Positions 9,308 to 21,039 of a DNA stretch of 64,000 nt are shown here, one piece after another. The number at the start of each line of letters is the position of its first letter. Positions within the stretch are counted from its first letter, which is position 1. Where the stretch lies: the NCBI RefSeq assembly GCF_932294415.1, contig NC_065535.1, positions 81,489,862-81,553,861 of the forward strand, read 5' to 3'. The DNA is from Quercus robur (lineage: Eukaryota; Streptophyta; Magnoliopsida; Fagales; Fagaceae). The translations under genes were made by a program, and so were the position numbers. The notes under the pieces are model-generated. The model saw nothing but the letters and a program-made list of their open reading frames with translations. It was not told the DNA's origin and did no database searches.

Positions 9308-9914
9308 TGTGGGGCCCGACAACAGATGGGCCAGGTCCACCTATTCACAGGAATACTTAAGGCCCAGGCCGAAGAGGATAGTAGTCCCAGCCCAATAAAC
9401 GCAAAGCACCAATGGGCCATAGAAACCGCCGAGGAGGGTACAGTCCTCGGCTAGCCCAGAGCTACACTAAGGAAAGGGGTAAAAGCGGCATAGGGATAAT
9501 CTTGTAAAAAATCTAAAATATCTAGGAAAGGCTGCCCAAACTACCTGCCCTAGACGGAGCTTTGCCTCTCACAGAGTCGTGTCTCTTTAGCCTACTCAAC
9601 CACTCCCAACAACTCAGGTCTTAAACTGATGGGACAAGTGTCAGGCTAGGAAAGTTCGACCCTACATGTGGACGAAGGAAATTGAATGCATGTTAATATA
9701 AAAGGAAAATTTGCAACCTAAAAAAGGGGCCTTCCAGAAAGAAGAGGACCAAAGGGGTGAACACCTCTAAATCATGCAGGAAAAACTTAACAAAACCACA
9801 GCCGAGTAAACATGACTTAGCCTTTCGACCCCACTCTCTACAAATGATATTGCACGGGTCCATTTACGTGCGAACCCAATCCTACCGTGGTCCAACGCAA
9901 ATCGTGTCCCTACA
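9308..9914 (+). repeat. 3' LTR of E1
   Basis: 607 bp, same limits as the 5' LTR. By eye two changes: gtaagaaat to gtaaaaaat, and cacgtgg to catgtgg (a CpG transition). Confidence 0.93.
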
Positions 9915-9919
9915 ACTAC

Positions 9920-11165
9920 AATTAAGAATTAATCGTCAAAAGCTTCAATATATTTAAAATAAATTTCATTATTTATTTGTAAATTATTTTACAATCTACT
10001 ATAATATTTGGTTTTCGATAAAAACTTGCACTTACACAATGTGCATTCATGGTGTAGCTTACATTTTTTATTGCTAGATATTTTATTATTAAATAATTAT
10101 ATTATGGAAATTATTTCTTATCTTAGGTATGGTTCTTGATTAAGTTATGCATTACATAGGCTTGATACTAGTAAATGAGAAATTAAGGAAATTTCACATT
10201 ACTTATTAAAATGAAATTCTGACTAAAAAGGAAACTATTAAAGGTATTATCAAATATTTACTATAAAAAAATAACTTACAAATTGACACAGCAATTAATC
10301 AGCAACACAATGAAGAAATATCTTTATACATTTTTTTATGAAATTTTTTATAGGAATTAAAATTTGACATATTTATATATAAAGTTTATATATATAAAAT
10401 AAAATTTGTAGTACATTATTTAGGGCTAATTTTTTTATAGCTGTCCTAAGGCAATAGGCCCATTGTGGAAATATACCCATTTGGGGCCACAAAGATTGAC
10501 AAAGGCCTAATCCCTAGCTAAGATTAGACAAAATGGGTTTTGTCGAATAAATAATTTGAGGCAAAGCTGGATGGAAGTGTAAATAGATAAGGTCGAATCA
10601 AGGCCAACCAGGCAGCCACTTGTCAAACCTCTTATTCACAAGGCTGTGTATTCGAGCTTGAGCCCTAATCATTATTTAAATTATGTGGTTCAAACCCTCA
10701 TGAAAAATGCCAATTGAGGAGTGTGGCAGTTGAGGCTTAGAGGGCAACAAGGGTTTTTCCTTACCTATTTTTGGGTCTAATGGGAAACATCGAAAGTGGA
10801 ATTGTAGTGCTTGCAAAGCTCATGATGCGGAAGAAAAGCAGCAAGTAGAACTTACCTCTACGCGAATTAGGTAGTCGCCTATGCCCCAAGTAGACCAAGG
10901 CTGCTAAATTTTAACCAATAGGGATATTCTATACATATATATATAAGAGTATTAATTAGGTTCTAAATCTTAACCAATAGATTAAAACAAATTAATAATG
11001 CAACGGATGCAACAAAATATTATAATAATTTCACAACATTCCTAAATTAATGTGTAAACTCACACATGGGCTCACCATAATCTCTAATTTAAATTTTTTG
11101 CTATGTTAATTTAGGAATGTTGTGAAAATTTTGTGTCCATTGCATTACTCAAAAGAAATTGTTTG
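9920..11165. other. Intergenic DNA, partly less AT-rich
   Basis: AT-rich flanks surround a block at about 10435-10930 with more balanced base composition (aggcaataggcccattgtgg onward). It could be an old LTR or other transposon remnant. I found no coding frame or matching partner in the window. Confidence 0.4.
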
Positions 11166-11335
11166 GAGTAATGCTACGTCTACAACATTTTCACAACAAA
11201 TCCATAGTGGCAATCTATTATTGATGGGTAAAAAAGTGATATCAATGATGGGTCTAAATTAAAAACAATAATAGATTACAACTTAAGATTTGTGATGAAA
11301 TATTTGTGAAAAATATTGTAGATATAACATTACTC
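11166..11335. mobile_element. MITE with GAGTAATG termini, decayed
   Basis: Terminal inverted repeats gagtaatgctacgtc and gagtaatgttatatc enclose an approximately 170-bp foldback. Internal sequence (acattttcacaacaaat) matches the elements at 12290-12458 and 27588-27766. The flanking 9-mers agree only partly (aattgtttg/aattgatta), so the copy is old. Confidence 0.6.
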
Positions 11336-12289
11336 AATTGATTATCAAAGATACAACTTTTTTTTTTTTTTTTTGCAAAGTAGGTGTACCACTATCCACT
11401 CATTTCTTTGTTTTTATTTTTTATTTTTTTAATCTTCATAGCTTTATATATATATTAGTTGTTAACAAAAAATAAAATAAAAGTTTTGTGAAAAATTAAA
11501 TTAAGTCGCAAAAGTGTTTTCTAAATAATTTTTTACTAGCAATAAGTACAATATAATAATAATAAAAAGGTGAAAATCTTAAAAAAAGGAGAGATTTTCA
11601 ACAAAAGTTAAAAAGAAAATTAGATGAACAATTCACATAAGAACAAGAAATTCATTAAATATACTAAATATTTTTGCATCTAAACAAATTAAAAGAATAG
11701 ATTGCAAGTAAAATATATATGTATATATATATATATTATTTAATTAAATTTAAATATATAAAATATTTCAATTTAAACATTGTCTTAGGCCCCAAAATCC
11801 CTTGGACCTCCCCTGTGTCTACTTCAAGAAAATAATAAACAAAACATGTTTGTTTCTAAAAAAATAAACTTAAATCCAACAGGGTTTCTCAAATCCATGA
11901 GCATCCTTGAATCCACAAGGTGAAAAAAACAATTAAAGTCTAGAATCCACCAAAAAATTAATAGAGAAAAACTGATTTTTATTAAACTGAATCCAAAATG
12001 TTCTAAAAATGTTTTCAAACTTGGAGGTCTATTTAAAGACTTCGTATATAAAACTTGATAGACAAAAAATTATATTATAAAGAAGATCCTAATTAATATC
12101 TAACCATAATAAGTCTCTAATTTTACTTTAAAAGCATTAAAAATGCCTAAAAATAGGGAAATAATTATCCTAAATCTATAAAAAAAAAAAATACATAAAA
12201 ATTATAAAATTCTATCCTATATCAGGTCATGAAAAGTATGCTATGCGCAAAAAAAAAAATTAAAGTAGGGGTAGACACTTTATACCTAT

Positions 12290-12458
12290 GAGAAATGCTA
12301 TGTCCATAACATTTTCACAACAAATTCTAAGTGGTAGGTTGTTACTAGTTGTAATTGTTGGGGCAAAAAAGTAATTTCAGCAGTAGGTTCAAATTTGAAC
12401 CAATAATAACTAATCACTTATTATTTGTTGTGAAAATATTGTGGACGTAGCACGTCTC
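12290..12458. mobile_element. MITE with perfect 10-bp target duplication
   Basis: Foldback element with termini GAGAAATGCTA and TAGCACGTCTC. Flanks are identical over ttatacctat (12280-12289 and 12459-12468). A 9-10 bp duplication suits Mutator-type (MULE) elements. Confidence 0.8.
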
Positions 12459-12604
12459 TTATACCTATTGGAGATAAACCCACATTTGCAACCTCAAATT
12501 TGTATTTAATACTAGCCTAATCACAATTAAGGCGCATTGCTCTCAACAAGTAAATTTAGTAACTCCAAAAGCAATCACTCCCCTTATATCAACAAGTCTA
12601 ACTC

Positions 12605-12776
12605 GTGAGTTCCAGTTAGCTCAACTGGTAAAGTATCTAAAGGTTGAATAAGAAATTTAGAGTTCAATTTCCGCTTACACCAAAAATTGATTAGTGTCTT
12701 AGTCTGATGATAAATAGCACAATCATCAGAAGTGAACGTCATTGGTTGAAACTCTATTAATTTTTTTTTTTTTTTT
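12605..12776 (+). mobile_element. tRNA-derived SINE, T-tailed
   Basis: The 5' part contains RNA polymerase III box A-like (gttagctcaactggt) and box B-like (gagttcaatttcc) segments. A tRNA-unrelated body and a run of about 18 T follow. It is flanked by the target-site duplication aagtctaactc/aagtctaattc (12594-12604, 12777-12787). A second copy lies at 45856-46051 and a fragment near 54285-54350. Confidence 0.8.
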
Positions 12777-12799
12777 AAGTCTAATTCAAACCAGGTTAA

Positions 12800-14410
12800 C
12801 CAAATTGCTTTGCTTAGTGCAAAACAAGACTAGCCCAACATTCCGTAAACCCCACTGCCTAAAGCTTGAGTTCTACTAATACCCATTATTCCAACCAAGT
12901 CCTCTTATTTTGAAGAGTTTTTACGGTTCTTATAAAACTAGGAAAATTCAACATTAACTCATCTCAACTAAACCCTTGGTTTAATTAATTCCCCAATAAG
13001 AGGCACAAATGGAATGCTTTTTTTCTCCTTCCTCACAAAACTCCTACCATCTCTCATTTATCACTCATTAATGTGAGTTATTGTTTAGTTTCAATTTGTA
13101 CTCGCACTATTTCTAGCATCATACTGACTTGGCAAGATATATAAACCGCACCGGAAGCCATCCTTGTTTTCCTTGATGATGTGAGTAGCCTCATTTTCCT
13201 CACTAACGTGACTACCAGCCTCAACTCTTGAGTACAAATTTGGTCTATTAAAGTGTGAGTCAGAATTCAAGACATGACAAGACAACAAAAACAAAGAAAG
13301 ATCCCTAAATACCCCCAAGCATTCACTCCAATTAAAAATGTAAACAAATGATAATCTTTATGTCAAGAGTCCTATAATTCAACTTATACTTACTAGTGTT
13401 TCCAACCGAAATGTTTAGGGTTCAAATCTCTCCTCTCCCTCCCCTCCCCTCCCCTAATTGTTGAATAATAAAACCCTAATTGTTGAATAATAATAAATAA
13501 AGAGATAAAGAGATAAGCTTCATATTTGGTCGCTGCCCATTATGGAAATAAGTGTTAGAATCAAAGAATGCATTATAGTTTATGCTATTTAATTTTTAAA
13601 CCAAATGGATGATTATAGTCGCATTGAATTTAAACATATAGCTTCTTCATTAGTGGATAAATTGGTAGCATCATGAGACCTATCTGACTACAGCCCAGGA
13701 AAAAAAGGAAACGGTGCGTTTGACCAAACCTATTAGTCAAATTTATTTAGTAAGTTTGTAGTTAAAAGTCCAATGATAATAATACTGAATGCCAGGTTCA
13801 ACTGATCAAAGTCTCCCAGAATCTGATCCAACTCATCTCTAAACACAAGCAGTCTTTCGCCTCATCAGTACTCGGTAATTAGTGAGATAAAAAATATCCC
13901 ACTGATGTGACTACCAAAGAAACTATGATAAGAATTGAATTTAATAAGTTGTATTCAGATTTCAGACCACTGGTGAGCTTTGTTCTCTTCCCACATTAAA
14001 GTAAAAAGGAGCTAAACAGTCAAAATAAAATACTACTCCTATAATTTAATTAGACTAAAAAATAATAATAATCCCATTAAGCTGTAGCAAACAGGTTGTT
14101 GAAGAATCAAACATCTATAGGGGCAGCGAGGTTGGTGCAGGTCACAATCCTAGTAAATACATCGGCTGGAAATTATTGATGTTTGGTCACATGTAGCAGT
14201 CTAAAAAGCTCGAATAGACTTTGGTGTAAATTAGGCCTCCAAAACAATTCCTCTTATGGTAATTGTCAGATGCTTCTTTTTCTTCTTTTTTTTTTTTGAT
14301 AATACAGATGCTTCTTTGCCTCCTCTCTTTACTACCCCCCAACATCATTTTTTTTCATGGGCATCAACTCAGCTGACAGCCCCTTAAAACCCACTTTTTC
14401 CGTTGACTGC
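12800..14410. other. Intergenic DNA, no gene seen
   Basis: Mixed AT-rich sequence. A segment at about 13381-13470 (gggttcaaatctctcc followed by a C/T tract and two copies of aattgttgaataataa) could be another SINE remnant. No coding frame that I can support. Confidence 0.45.
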
Positions 14411-14413
14411 TTA

Positions 14414-15317
14414 GAGCATCCGTAGCTGGAGTTCTAAATGCCATATTTCAGAATGTTTTAGCATTAAGACATTAAAATAAAATTGTAAAAAAAATTTACA
14501 ATTGTGCTACAGTACCATCTTAAATGTAAGATGGTATTGTAGCTCAATTCTAAAAATAAATATTGTTTTTTATTTAGCACTCTCTCTTCACTCTCTCTCA
14601 GCACTCTCACTTTTGCTCTCTCTCCGTGTGATTGTACTCATTCCCTCTCTCATTTAAGACTTGCCAACGGAGCTGCTTGGGCCGTTTTGCATAGAGTTCA
14701 TTGTGGGGCGTGTGGGTTGTGGCTAGTCGTGCGTGGAGATCGGTGTGGCGAGGTGGGTTTTGATTTTGGGTGGGTTCAGATGGGGTTTTGATCGGCGGAA
14801 GGAGATCGGGTGGGTTCTGATGGAGTTTTGATCGGCGTGGGTTTTGTGGAGATCGAGTTTTGATTGTGTGGGTTTCGTTTTGATGGGGTTTTGATAGAGT
14901 AGATTTTTTCAGTGGGCGTGTGGCGTGGTGGTGGTGGTGGTGGTGATTGGTGGTTTGTTGGGGTTTGGCGGCAGTGGCGTGGGTCTGGTTTTTTACTGTG
15001 CGTTGTTGTTTTTTTTTTTTTTTTTTTTTTTTTTGGTGTTGACGGTAGATTATGAGTTGCTGGTGGTGGTGGTGGTGGTGGTGTCAGGTGTTTGTAGTGT
15101 AGCGATGGTGGTTATTGAATAGATAATAGGTTATATTGTAAATGATGGTAATTGTGAGATATATTATTTTATTGTGTTAAAATATTATTTTAATGAGTAA
15201 AATAAGAAAATAAAAGTTGGGATGTTAGAGTATTGTAAAATTGTATTGTATAATTGATAAAGTAACTTTTTGAAATGGTAAAATAGGATGGAATGACATA
15301 ACCTATTGGAGATGCTC
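14414..15317. mobile_element. Harbinger-like non-autonomous element (0.9 kb)
   Basis: Terminal inverted repeats GAGCATCCGTAGCTGGAG and GAGCATCTCCAATAGG are flanked by TTA on both sides (14411-14413, 15318-15320), as expected of PIF/Harbinger. Near the left end is a hairpin (about 14497-14548) shared with 1-333, followed by a CT-rich tract. The middle (14690-15120) is G/T-rich with TGG/GGT runs and a 23-26 bp T tract. The valine-rich frame there is a product of these runs. No transposase is present. Confidence 0.75.
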
Positions 15318-15320
15318 TTA

Positions 15321-16056
15321 TTGATTTTCATTTTATGTATAGCTTTTTATTAACATGTTTTTCTCCTCCTTTTTTTAATGTTTTTTTTTTTTTCCAAAAT
15401 ATTTACTTGAACCAATAGTAAATAACAATTTAGTTTCTAGGATTTCTAAAAAAAAAAGGTTGAAACATTGAAAAACAATTCGACGTCTACAAATTGCAAT
15501 TGTAACTTATTATTAGGATTCGAAATGTTGAAAAAGACAGTTCTCTTAGGACATTTTTCAGCATACTCGTACAGTTTTTATTTTTTTACTTTTTTTTCCT
15601 TTAAATGGTCTATTTCGAGAATCATTCAAACACGACTATCATATTTTACTATACTTGTCTAATCGATTACTACTTTATTGACTCAAACAGACCGCGTCTT
15701 TTCAACTAATAATCCTTTCTTTCTTTCTTTCTTTGATCCTACTCTTCTTCTTCTTTTTTTGATGAGATTGATCCTACTCTTTTTACTCTATAAATCTTTC
15801 TTTACCTAAATTCATTCTTTATTTTACCAATACCCACCTATTCTTATTTTAAACCTCAATTGGGGTCGCATAGTACAAGTGACACCAACACTTTGATAAG
15901 CTACGGACCTAAAACATAGGCACATATAGCCACGAGAAAAAAAAAGAAAAGAAAAAAAAAAAAGAAAGGCATTTTACCTAAAGTAAAAATCCCATAACGG
16001 TAAAAAAGAAAAGAAACATGAAAAAGTGACAGATTAGAAAGGAACGGAGTACAAAT
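15321..16056. other. 3' flank of the DELLA gene
   Basis: T-rich and A-rich tracts with no gene. The part closest to 16056 should hold the 3' UTR of the minus-strand DELLA gene. I could not fix a polyadenylation site. Confidence 0.4.
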
Positions 16057-17805
16057 TTACAGCGCGTTATGATTGTTATGATGATGATTTACTATCCCGA
16101 GTGGGGAGTTGGCGTCTGGTACGGCTTGCCAAGCCGAAGCCGATATGAGAGGTCGGCTATGCCAGCCGAGAGTCAAGCAACCTTCGTTCTCTTCTACACA
16201 GTACCCTTCAGCTGAAAACAGAGTCAAAAGCATCCTCGCTTGTTTGAACGCATTGGATCCCAGATGTGACGGACTAAATCCGGCTTGTCCGAGCCGGCTT
16301 CTCCACTTCGCTAACGGCTCGTGCCGCTCAAATCGAGCCGAGCCTTCGCAGCTCACCACGTTGCATATTTCTCTCTGTATGTAGATTTCGGCTAGGGCTT
16401 TCTCTGGCTGGAGAGTACAGGCTTCGAGTGAGTCGAACATGGTTGAGTAGTAGTATAGGGATTCCGTGAACCGGTCCATGAACCCGGGTTGGTTATGGTT
16501 CGCTTCGTGCTCAATTACTGTCATGATTTTCGGGTTCAATTGTCTGATCCACCCGAGAACGATTTCGATGGGCGGGCTTCTGTTCGGGTCGGATCCTAGA
16601 AGTCGATGGAGCTGCATGATTGAGTTTACAGCCACCGCTTCTTTGGAATTCACTTGCAGCATCCACGGCTTCACGTCTTCGAGCCGCTGAGCCGCCACGC
16701 CTCGAAAAGCGAACCGGACGTTGACCGAGCGAGCTAACTCGGCGAGTCGTAACCCGATTTCTCGGAGCGAGTCTCGTCCGTCCGGTGACGGAGGGCCAAT
16801 GCCGGTTAGCCGTAGCAGAGGAGGCCCGCCGGGCCGTAACGCCAAAGCTTGAATCAAAGCCGGCCATTGCAGACCGTGCATTAGGTTGAAATCGATGACG
16901 TGGACGCAATCGTGGCCGTCGAATGCTTCTAATATGGCTTGGTTGGCGGTGAAGTGAGCGAATTTCAGGTACGGACACGCCTCGTAAAAATGATGGTAGA
17001 GAAGCTCGTTCTCGTAAGCCGAAGCCGAGCCGGAGACGGAGCCGCCGAATAAGCTGCTGGCTTGCGGCGTGAAGATGCGGCGGCTGAGTGCTTCGATGAA
17101 GTAACCGGCGACCTTCCCAATGCCACAGGTGGTGTTGACACGTCTGAGCAAGGACTGCATTTCATCGATCAGAGAACCAGCCAATGAGAACTCGCCACGT
17201 TGCACTGATTCCGCACACGTCATCAGCAAATGCACCAGCCTTATACCCGAATCTTCTTCCATCGCCGTTACAACCGTCAACTGATTCGGCGGGATTGTTA
17301 AACTCTGCATATTCTGCTGCTGCTGTGGAGGCGCATCGTTGTCCGTCCACGTGGCATCCGCTTCGTTTTTTACCGTTGGATTGATCCCTGGGCCCACGAC
17401 GATGTCTGGAAGATCTGGGAGATCGGACGGTAGAGACGGGGTGTGGTTGAACTCGGAGAGGAGCGAGTCGACCCAGGAGGCGATATCGGAGGGGTTGTAG
17501 TGAACGGTATCGGAAGAAGCGAGCTGGGAGAGCTCGACGGGGGAGTTGACCATGGCAGTTTCGAGGCGCTCGAGTCGTTGAGCCACGTGGCGAAGATCGG
17601 AGGCGCGGACCTTGTAGCCGGCGCCGGCGAGGAGGCCATCGATATCGGCGGGTTTGGTGGAGGAGGAGGCGGAACTGCTGCCACTGCTGCTGCCAGCTGA
17701 CGTGGCGGAATCGTACGGAGACATATCTGCGAGGGATTGAATTTCGAAGTGGCTGGCTGTTTCTTTATTTTGTTGTTGGTTCTTGTGATCAGATACAAGG
17801 TACAA
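16057..17805 (-). CDS. DELLA-type GRAS transcriptional regulator
   Basis: Intronless 582-residue protein, the usual length and structure for a DELLA repressor of gibberellin signalling in the nucleus. N-terminal GID1-binding region: DGLLAGAGYKVRASD (residues 56-70), LERLE (78-82) and TVHYNP (100-105), then an S/T-rich linker. The GRAS domain covers about 187-560: LHRI from IRLVHLLMTCAES, VHVIDF at 301, LHRII, a PFYRE-type region around 425-460, and SAW with W559. The signature DELLA is DGLLA here (E to G). TVHYNP and LExLE are intact, so GA-dependent binding and degradation are plausible but not proven. An alternative start is M28 (MSPYDSATS, 17724), which would remove an unremarkable N-terminus and match typical starts. 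A CT-rich run sits just upstream in the probable 5' UTR. No frameshift or stop. Confidence 0.95.
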   Translation of the reverse strand: MYLVSDHKNQQQNKETASHFEIQSLADMSPYDSATSAGSSSGSSSASSSTKPADIDGLLAGAGYKVRASDLRHVAQRLERLETAMVNSPVELSQLASSDTVHYNPSDIASWVDSLLSEFNHTPSLPSDLPDLPDIVVGPGINPTVKNEADATWTDNDAPPQQQQNMQSLTIPPNQLTVVTAMEEDSGIRLVHLLMTCAESVQRGEFSLAGSLIDEMQSLLRRVNTTCGIGKVAGYFIEALSRRIFTPQASSLFGGSVSGSASAYENELLYHHFYEACPYLKFAHFTANQAILEAFDGHDCVHVIDFNLMHGLQWPALIQALALRPGGPPLLRLTGIGPPSPDGRDSLREIGLRLAELARSVNVRFAFRGVAAQRLEDVKPWMLQVNSKEAVAVNSIMQLHRLLGSDPNRSPPIEIVLGWIRQLNPKIMTVIEHEANHNQPGFMDRFTESLYYYSTMFDSLEACTLQPEKALAEIYIQREICNVVSCEGSARFERHEPLAKWRSRLGQAGFSPSHLGSNAFKQARMLLTLFSAEGYCVEENEGCLTLGWHSRPLISASAWQAVPDANSPLGIVNHHHNNHNAL

Positions 17806-17832
17806 CTTTGTGGATTTCGTAGATCATTCCTA

Positions 17833-17856
17833 GAGAGAGAGAGAGAGAGAGAGAGT
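17833..17856 (-). promoter_or_regulatory. CT repeat in DELLA 5' leader
   Basis: A GA run on the plus strand, hence (CT)n on the sense strand, about 30-50 bp upstream of the first ATG. Pyrimidine repeats like this are common in plant 5' UTRs and core promoters. Function here is inference. Confidence 0.4.
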
Positions 17857-17870
17857 GTATTGTTATGCAA

Positions 17871-19600
17871 GTGAATTAGTGAATGAGAGTGATATTGGGA
17901 GTGAAAACTGACAGGTGAAAAAGAGAGGAAGGGAGGGTTTTCAATCTTTTGATTTGATTCTTAGAGAGAGAAAGTGAAGCTGACATGTAATACGTCTAAT
18001 CATGATATATTTTTTACTTTTTTTCTTTAAAAGAAAAAACTAATTTAAAGGTGCTGGAGCCCATTTGTTAAATAGACTAATTAAAAAAAAAAATTTTAAT
18101 ATCAATTTTTTTGAAAAAATGAAAAACTAAAAAAAAAAAAAAAAATTCATAAAAAGTTTTTAAAAATATTTTTTTAAATAAATACTATTAAAAGTTTAAA
18201 ACATTCATTAACTTTTTCTGACATTAAACCCCAGATCTTTAAAGGTGATATTTTAAATCCCAAATTTTCATTAATGTATATTTAATGTCCAAAATGGTGA
18301 GATTTATTTTGAGATTTTTTTTAGGGTGCACTTACGAAAGTTTGGGGTTTAAAATGTTAAAGTATAGGACTTACTTTTTTATTGTTGTGAAAAGGTATTT
18401 AAGGTTACGATTAGGCGTGTAATGATTTTGTGTGACACGAGAGTAGTAGTTTTCGAACTGCTGCAGAGTAATCAATGTTTGAGGAGACCCACGTACAAGA
18501 TATTGAGGAATGGTCACAATATGATTTTTAGTCCCACCCCGAGATCCAGTAAATTTTTATTTTTTTTATTTTTTTTATTTTTATAGTAGAAGTAGAACCG
18601 TGAGATATTGTAAATTCAAGTTAGGTTTTTGAATTGACAGCCTCGCATTTTCTAGTGCAGTACTATTTCTGTCCCCCCTTTTCCTGGTTTCTTAAGCCAA
18701 ACTCTGCTTCAATACGACTTTTATGTGGAAGATTTTTGACTGGAGGATAAGTGAAAGTGGAATATGGATCCAAAGTTTGTTGAATTTAACATAAAATAAC
18801 TTTCCACCAAACAATCATTGAGGTATAACGTTTTTCTTTAAACGTATTTATGTTCATTTGTGCTTCTTCTTCTTCTTTTTTCACTTTCCCGACATATAAT
18901 GAAATTAATGTTCTTGTTGATTAAAAGGATGAATGACATATTCAATTTCCAATATTGACTTATAAATAAAATGATATGGCATAATCTTCTAAAAAAATTG
19001 ATATAATAATAATAATCCTTTGTAAATGGTTTTGAACTGAAAACAAGTTCTATATATATATATATATATATATATTGCACTGGTAATCAATTCTAACTGG
19101 ATAATTAAACTGAATTAATTTTTGGAAATGGAACTCAATTTTCCAAATTTTTGAATGTCTCAACTAATTTTAAGGAAAAAGAAAGGGATTATAATAATAG
19201 TGGAAAGGCAGCACCAATATGTAGTTTTATAGATATCCTTTTAGTTGATTTGCAAGTTAAATCAGCTGATTTAAACAAATAAACATGGACGATGTTTACA
19301 ACACTACATAGCATATATATTAACCTTCAAATGAGAGAGAGAGAGAGAATATATGAGCCCTCCATACATGCAGAATTAATTATTTGGATATAACGTCTAA
19401 ATCTCATTAAACATTATGTTTGACATGTCTTTAAGAGGTGTGGACACAAAGAAACACTACGTCAACGGGGTTACTGTAAGGTCATGACATTAATTTCACC
19501 TAAAGAAAAAAACACTATGGTCGTGACTCATGAGGTTCGCTTGAAATTATAAGAAAAACTCCCTTGTCAAAAAATGCTGCTTCATCCTTGAATCTTGATA
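17871..19600. other. Promoter flank and AT-rich intergenic DNA
   Basis: Upstream region of the DELLA gene, followed by AT-rich DNA with a TA microsatellite (about 19050-19074). I see no gene. Confidence 0.45.
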
Positions 19601-20340
19601 AAGTTTGACAAACGTAATTTGTAAACAATAACTTGTTAATTAGGTTGGAATGTCCATTTTTAAGTACAATATCAAGTTCGAAGATTCAGCTCAAGAGAAG
19701 ATAGTAATTTGATTTTCCACTGACCTTTGATCGAGTCTCGCTCGATCAAGATAAACCTCTCAACATACCCTTGACTGAGGCTCAATCAATCAAGATATGG
19801 GAAACCTAATTTTAAAATACGTTCATTAAGTCAGTTGTTGAGTTGGAAAACATGTCGTAATACGTGCATAACTATAAAAGGGGTAGTCGACTGAAAGAGA
19901 GGTTTTTGAGAGGATTGTCATATGCCACATCAATGAAACCCTAAACCACTATTTTCACAAAAAGTGAATTTGAAGATGGTGTTTCTCAATGGTGATCAAG
20001 GCTGAAACCACAAAACAATTTTTGTTTATTTTCAACGAAGAAGAAATTTTCAAGGTCTCCTTAGAGTTGCGAACACAATTTGGGGGAAAATTTTATATTA
20101 AAAGAGTTCAAGCAACATGGAGCAAGTAGAAGAGTTACCTCTATAAGTCCTTTTTTTTTTTTTTTTAGGAACACGTCTATAAGTCTTTTACTAGTTAGAA
20201 ACCAAGACCATAGGTATGATTCAATTAGAAATTTCAATTCTAATAGTGAAATTCTTCTTGGGGTTAGAATTAACTCCCATGTTGATTTTTTTTTTCTTTA
20301 GATACGTCCTTGGGTTTTTCACTTCGTCACTGATTACTTG
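19601..20340 (+). mobile_element. Possible degenerate LTR (Copia-like)
   Basis: Contains a palindrome-rich ctcgctcgatcaag block, a TATA-like segment (aactataaaaggggtag, about 19870-19886) and a downstream leader with aaaccctaaaccac. This arrangement is common in plant LTRs. No matching second LTR, clear termini or target duplication found, so this is tentative. Confidence 0.3.
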
Positions 20341-20753
20341 TGCTATGTGCTTTATTTGCTTTATACTTTAATTGGTGACTTATTTAATCTGTAATGCTTA
20401 ACCAAGAATCAAATTGAATACATAATTAGTTAATGTGCAAAGTTGGTTACCTTCCACTTAAAATCAACCAGTGGTGGTTCTTCTCTTAACCATCAGTGTG
20501 CCTTTCTTTTACCTAAATAAATTGAAGCCTCCCCCTAGAGTGGCTTTTATATACCATGATTAACTTTTTAGTTAGATATTATGGGTCAATTGAAAATATC
20601 ATAGAGAGAGTCATTTATAAAATTAAAATAAAAAAGGGATATATGAACATATCATCATGCAGGGCGAAACAGGATGGAGTAAGACAAATGCGAAGGAGAG
20701 CCAAAGACTTCATCTTTCGAACCACTCCATTGCCATCCCTACTAACTACCAAT

Positions 20754-20797
20754 GATTTGTTGTGAAAATATTGTAGACATAGTACCTCTCTTATTTT
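20754..20797. mobile_element. MITE terminal fragment
   Basis: gatttgttgtgaaaatattg followed by tagacatagtacctctctta matches the right arm of the element at 12290-12458. Only this end is present. Confidence 0.5.
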
Positions 20798-21039
20798 TAA
20801 GTCTTGAACTCTTTGATACATCAATAATTGAGGTGGGAGAATTTAAATCTTGAATGTTTCCTTAAAAACACCATGAGGTGCCTCTCGTGCCTCTTGTGCA
20901 TGTAGAAGCAATGTGGAGTCTTGCAGCCACTTGCAAGAGATAGTGTGCCCCTCTGAGTGAGGGTGTATGGTGGTCCTCTCTCCCTGAGAGGAGTCTTTTC
21001 TTACTCAATCTAGTGGATAGACTCAAGTAGAGGAATAGA

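Larger units (their letters stand above)
4391..9914 (+). mobile_element. E1: complete non-autonomous LTR retrotransposon
   Basis: Two 607-bp LTRs (4391-4997, 9308-9914) bracket a 4.3-kb interior. The 5-bp target-site duplication actac lies at 4386-4390 and 9915-9919. A primer-binding site follows the 5' LTR and a polypurine tract precedes the 3' LTR. By eye the two LTRs differ at only about 2 positions, so the insertion is recent. I find no gag, protease, reverse transcriptase, RNase H or integrase in any frame, so it must depend on enzymes from elsewhere (a LARD-like element). The interior holds a leader ORF, an 81-bp tandem array, and two blocks that look like antisense genes. The PBS/PPT type and antisense ORFs recall the Tat clade of Ty3/gypsy elements; that placement is inference. 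Confidence 0.95.

Noticed and set aside
12605-12690. Possible tRNA gene
   Set aside because: Box A and box B are present but no full cloverleaf or anticodon arm can be drawn. Flanking duplication and tail identify a SINE. The same applies to the minus strand at 56250-56336.
14925-15122. Valine/glycine-rich open frame
   Set aside because: Produced by TGG/GGT runs and a T homopolymer inside the Harbinger-like element.
16109-17700. Several plus- and minus-strand frames overlapping the DELLA gene (for example 16511-16978, 17162-17350, 17443-17700)
   Set aside because: They are other-frame shadows of a GC-richer coding region. None has recognisable domains and the DELLA frame explains the sequence.
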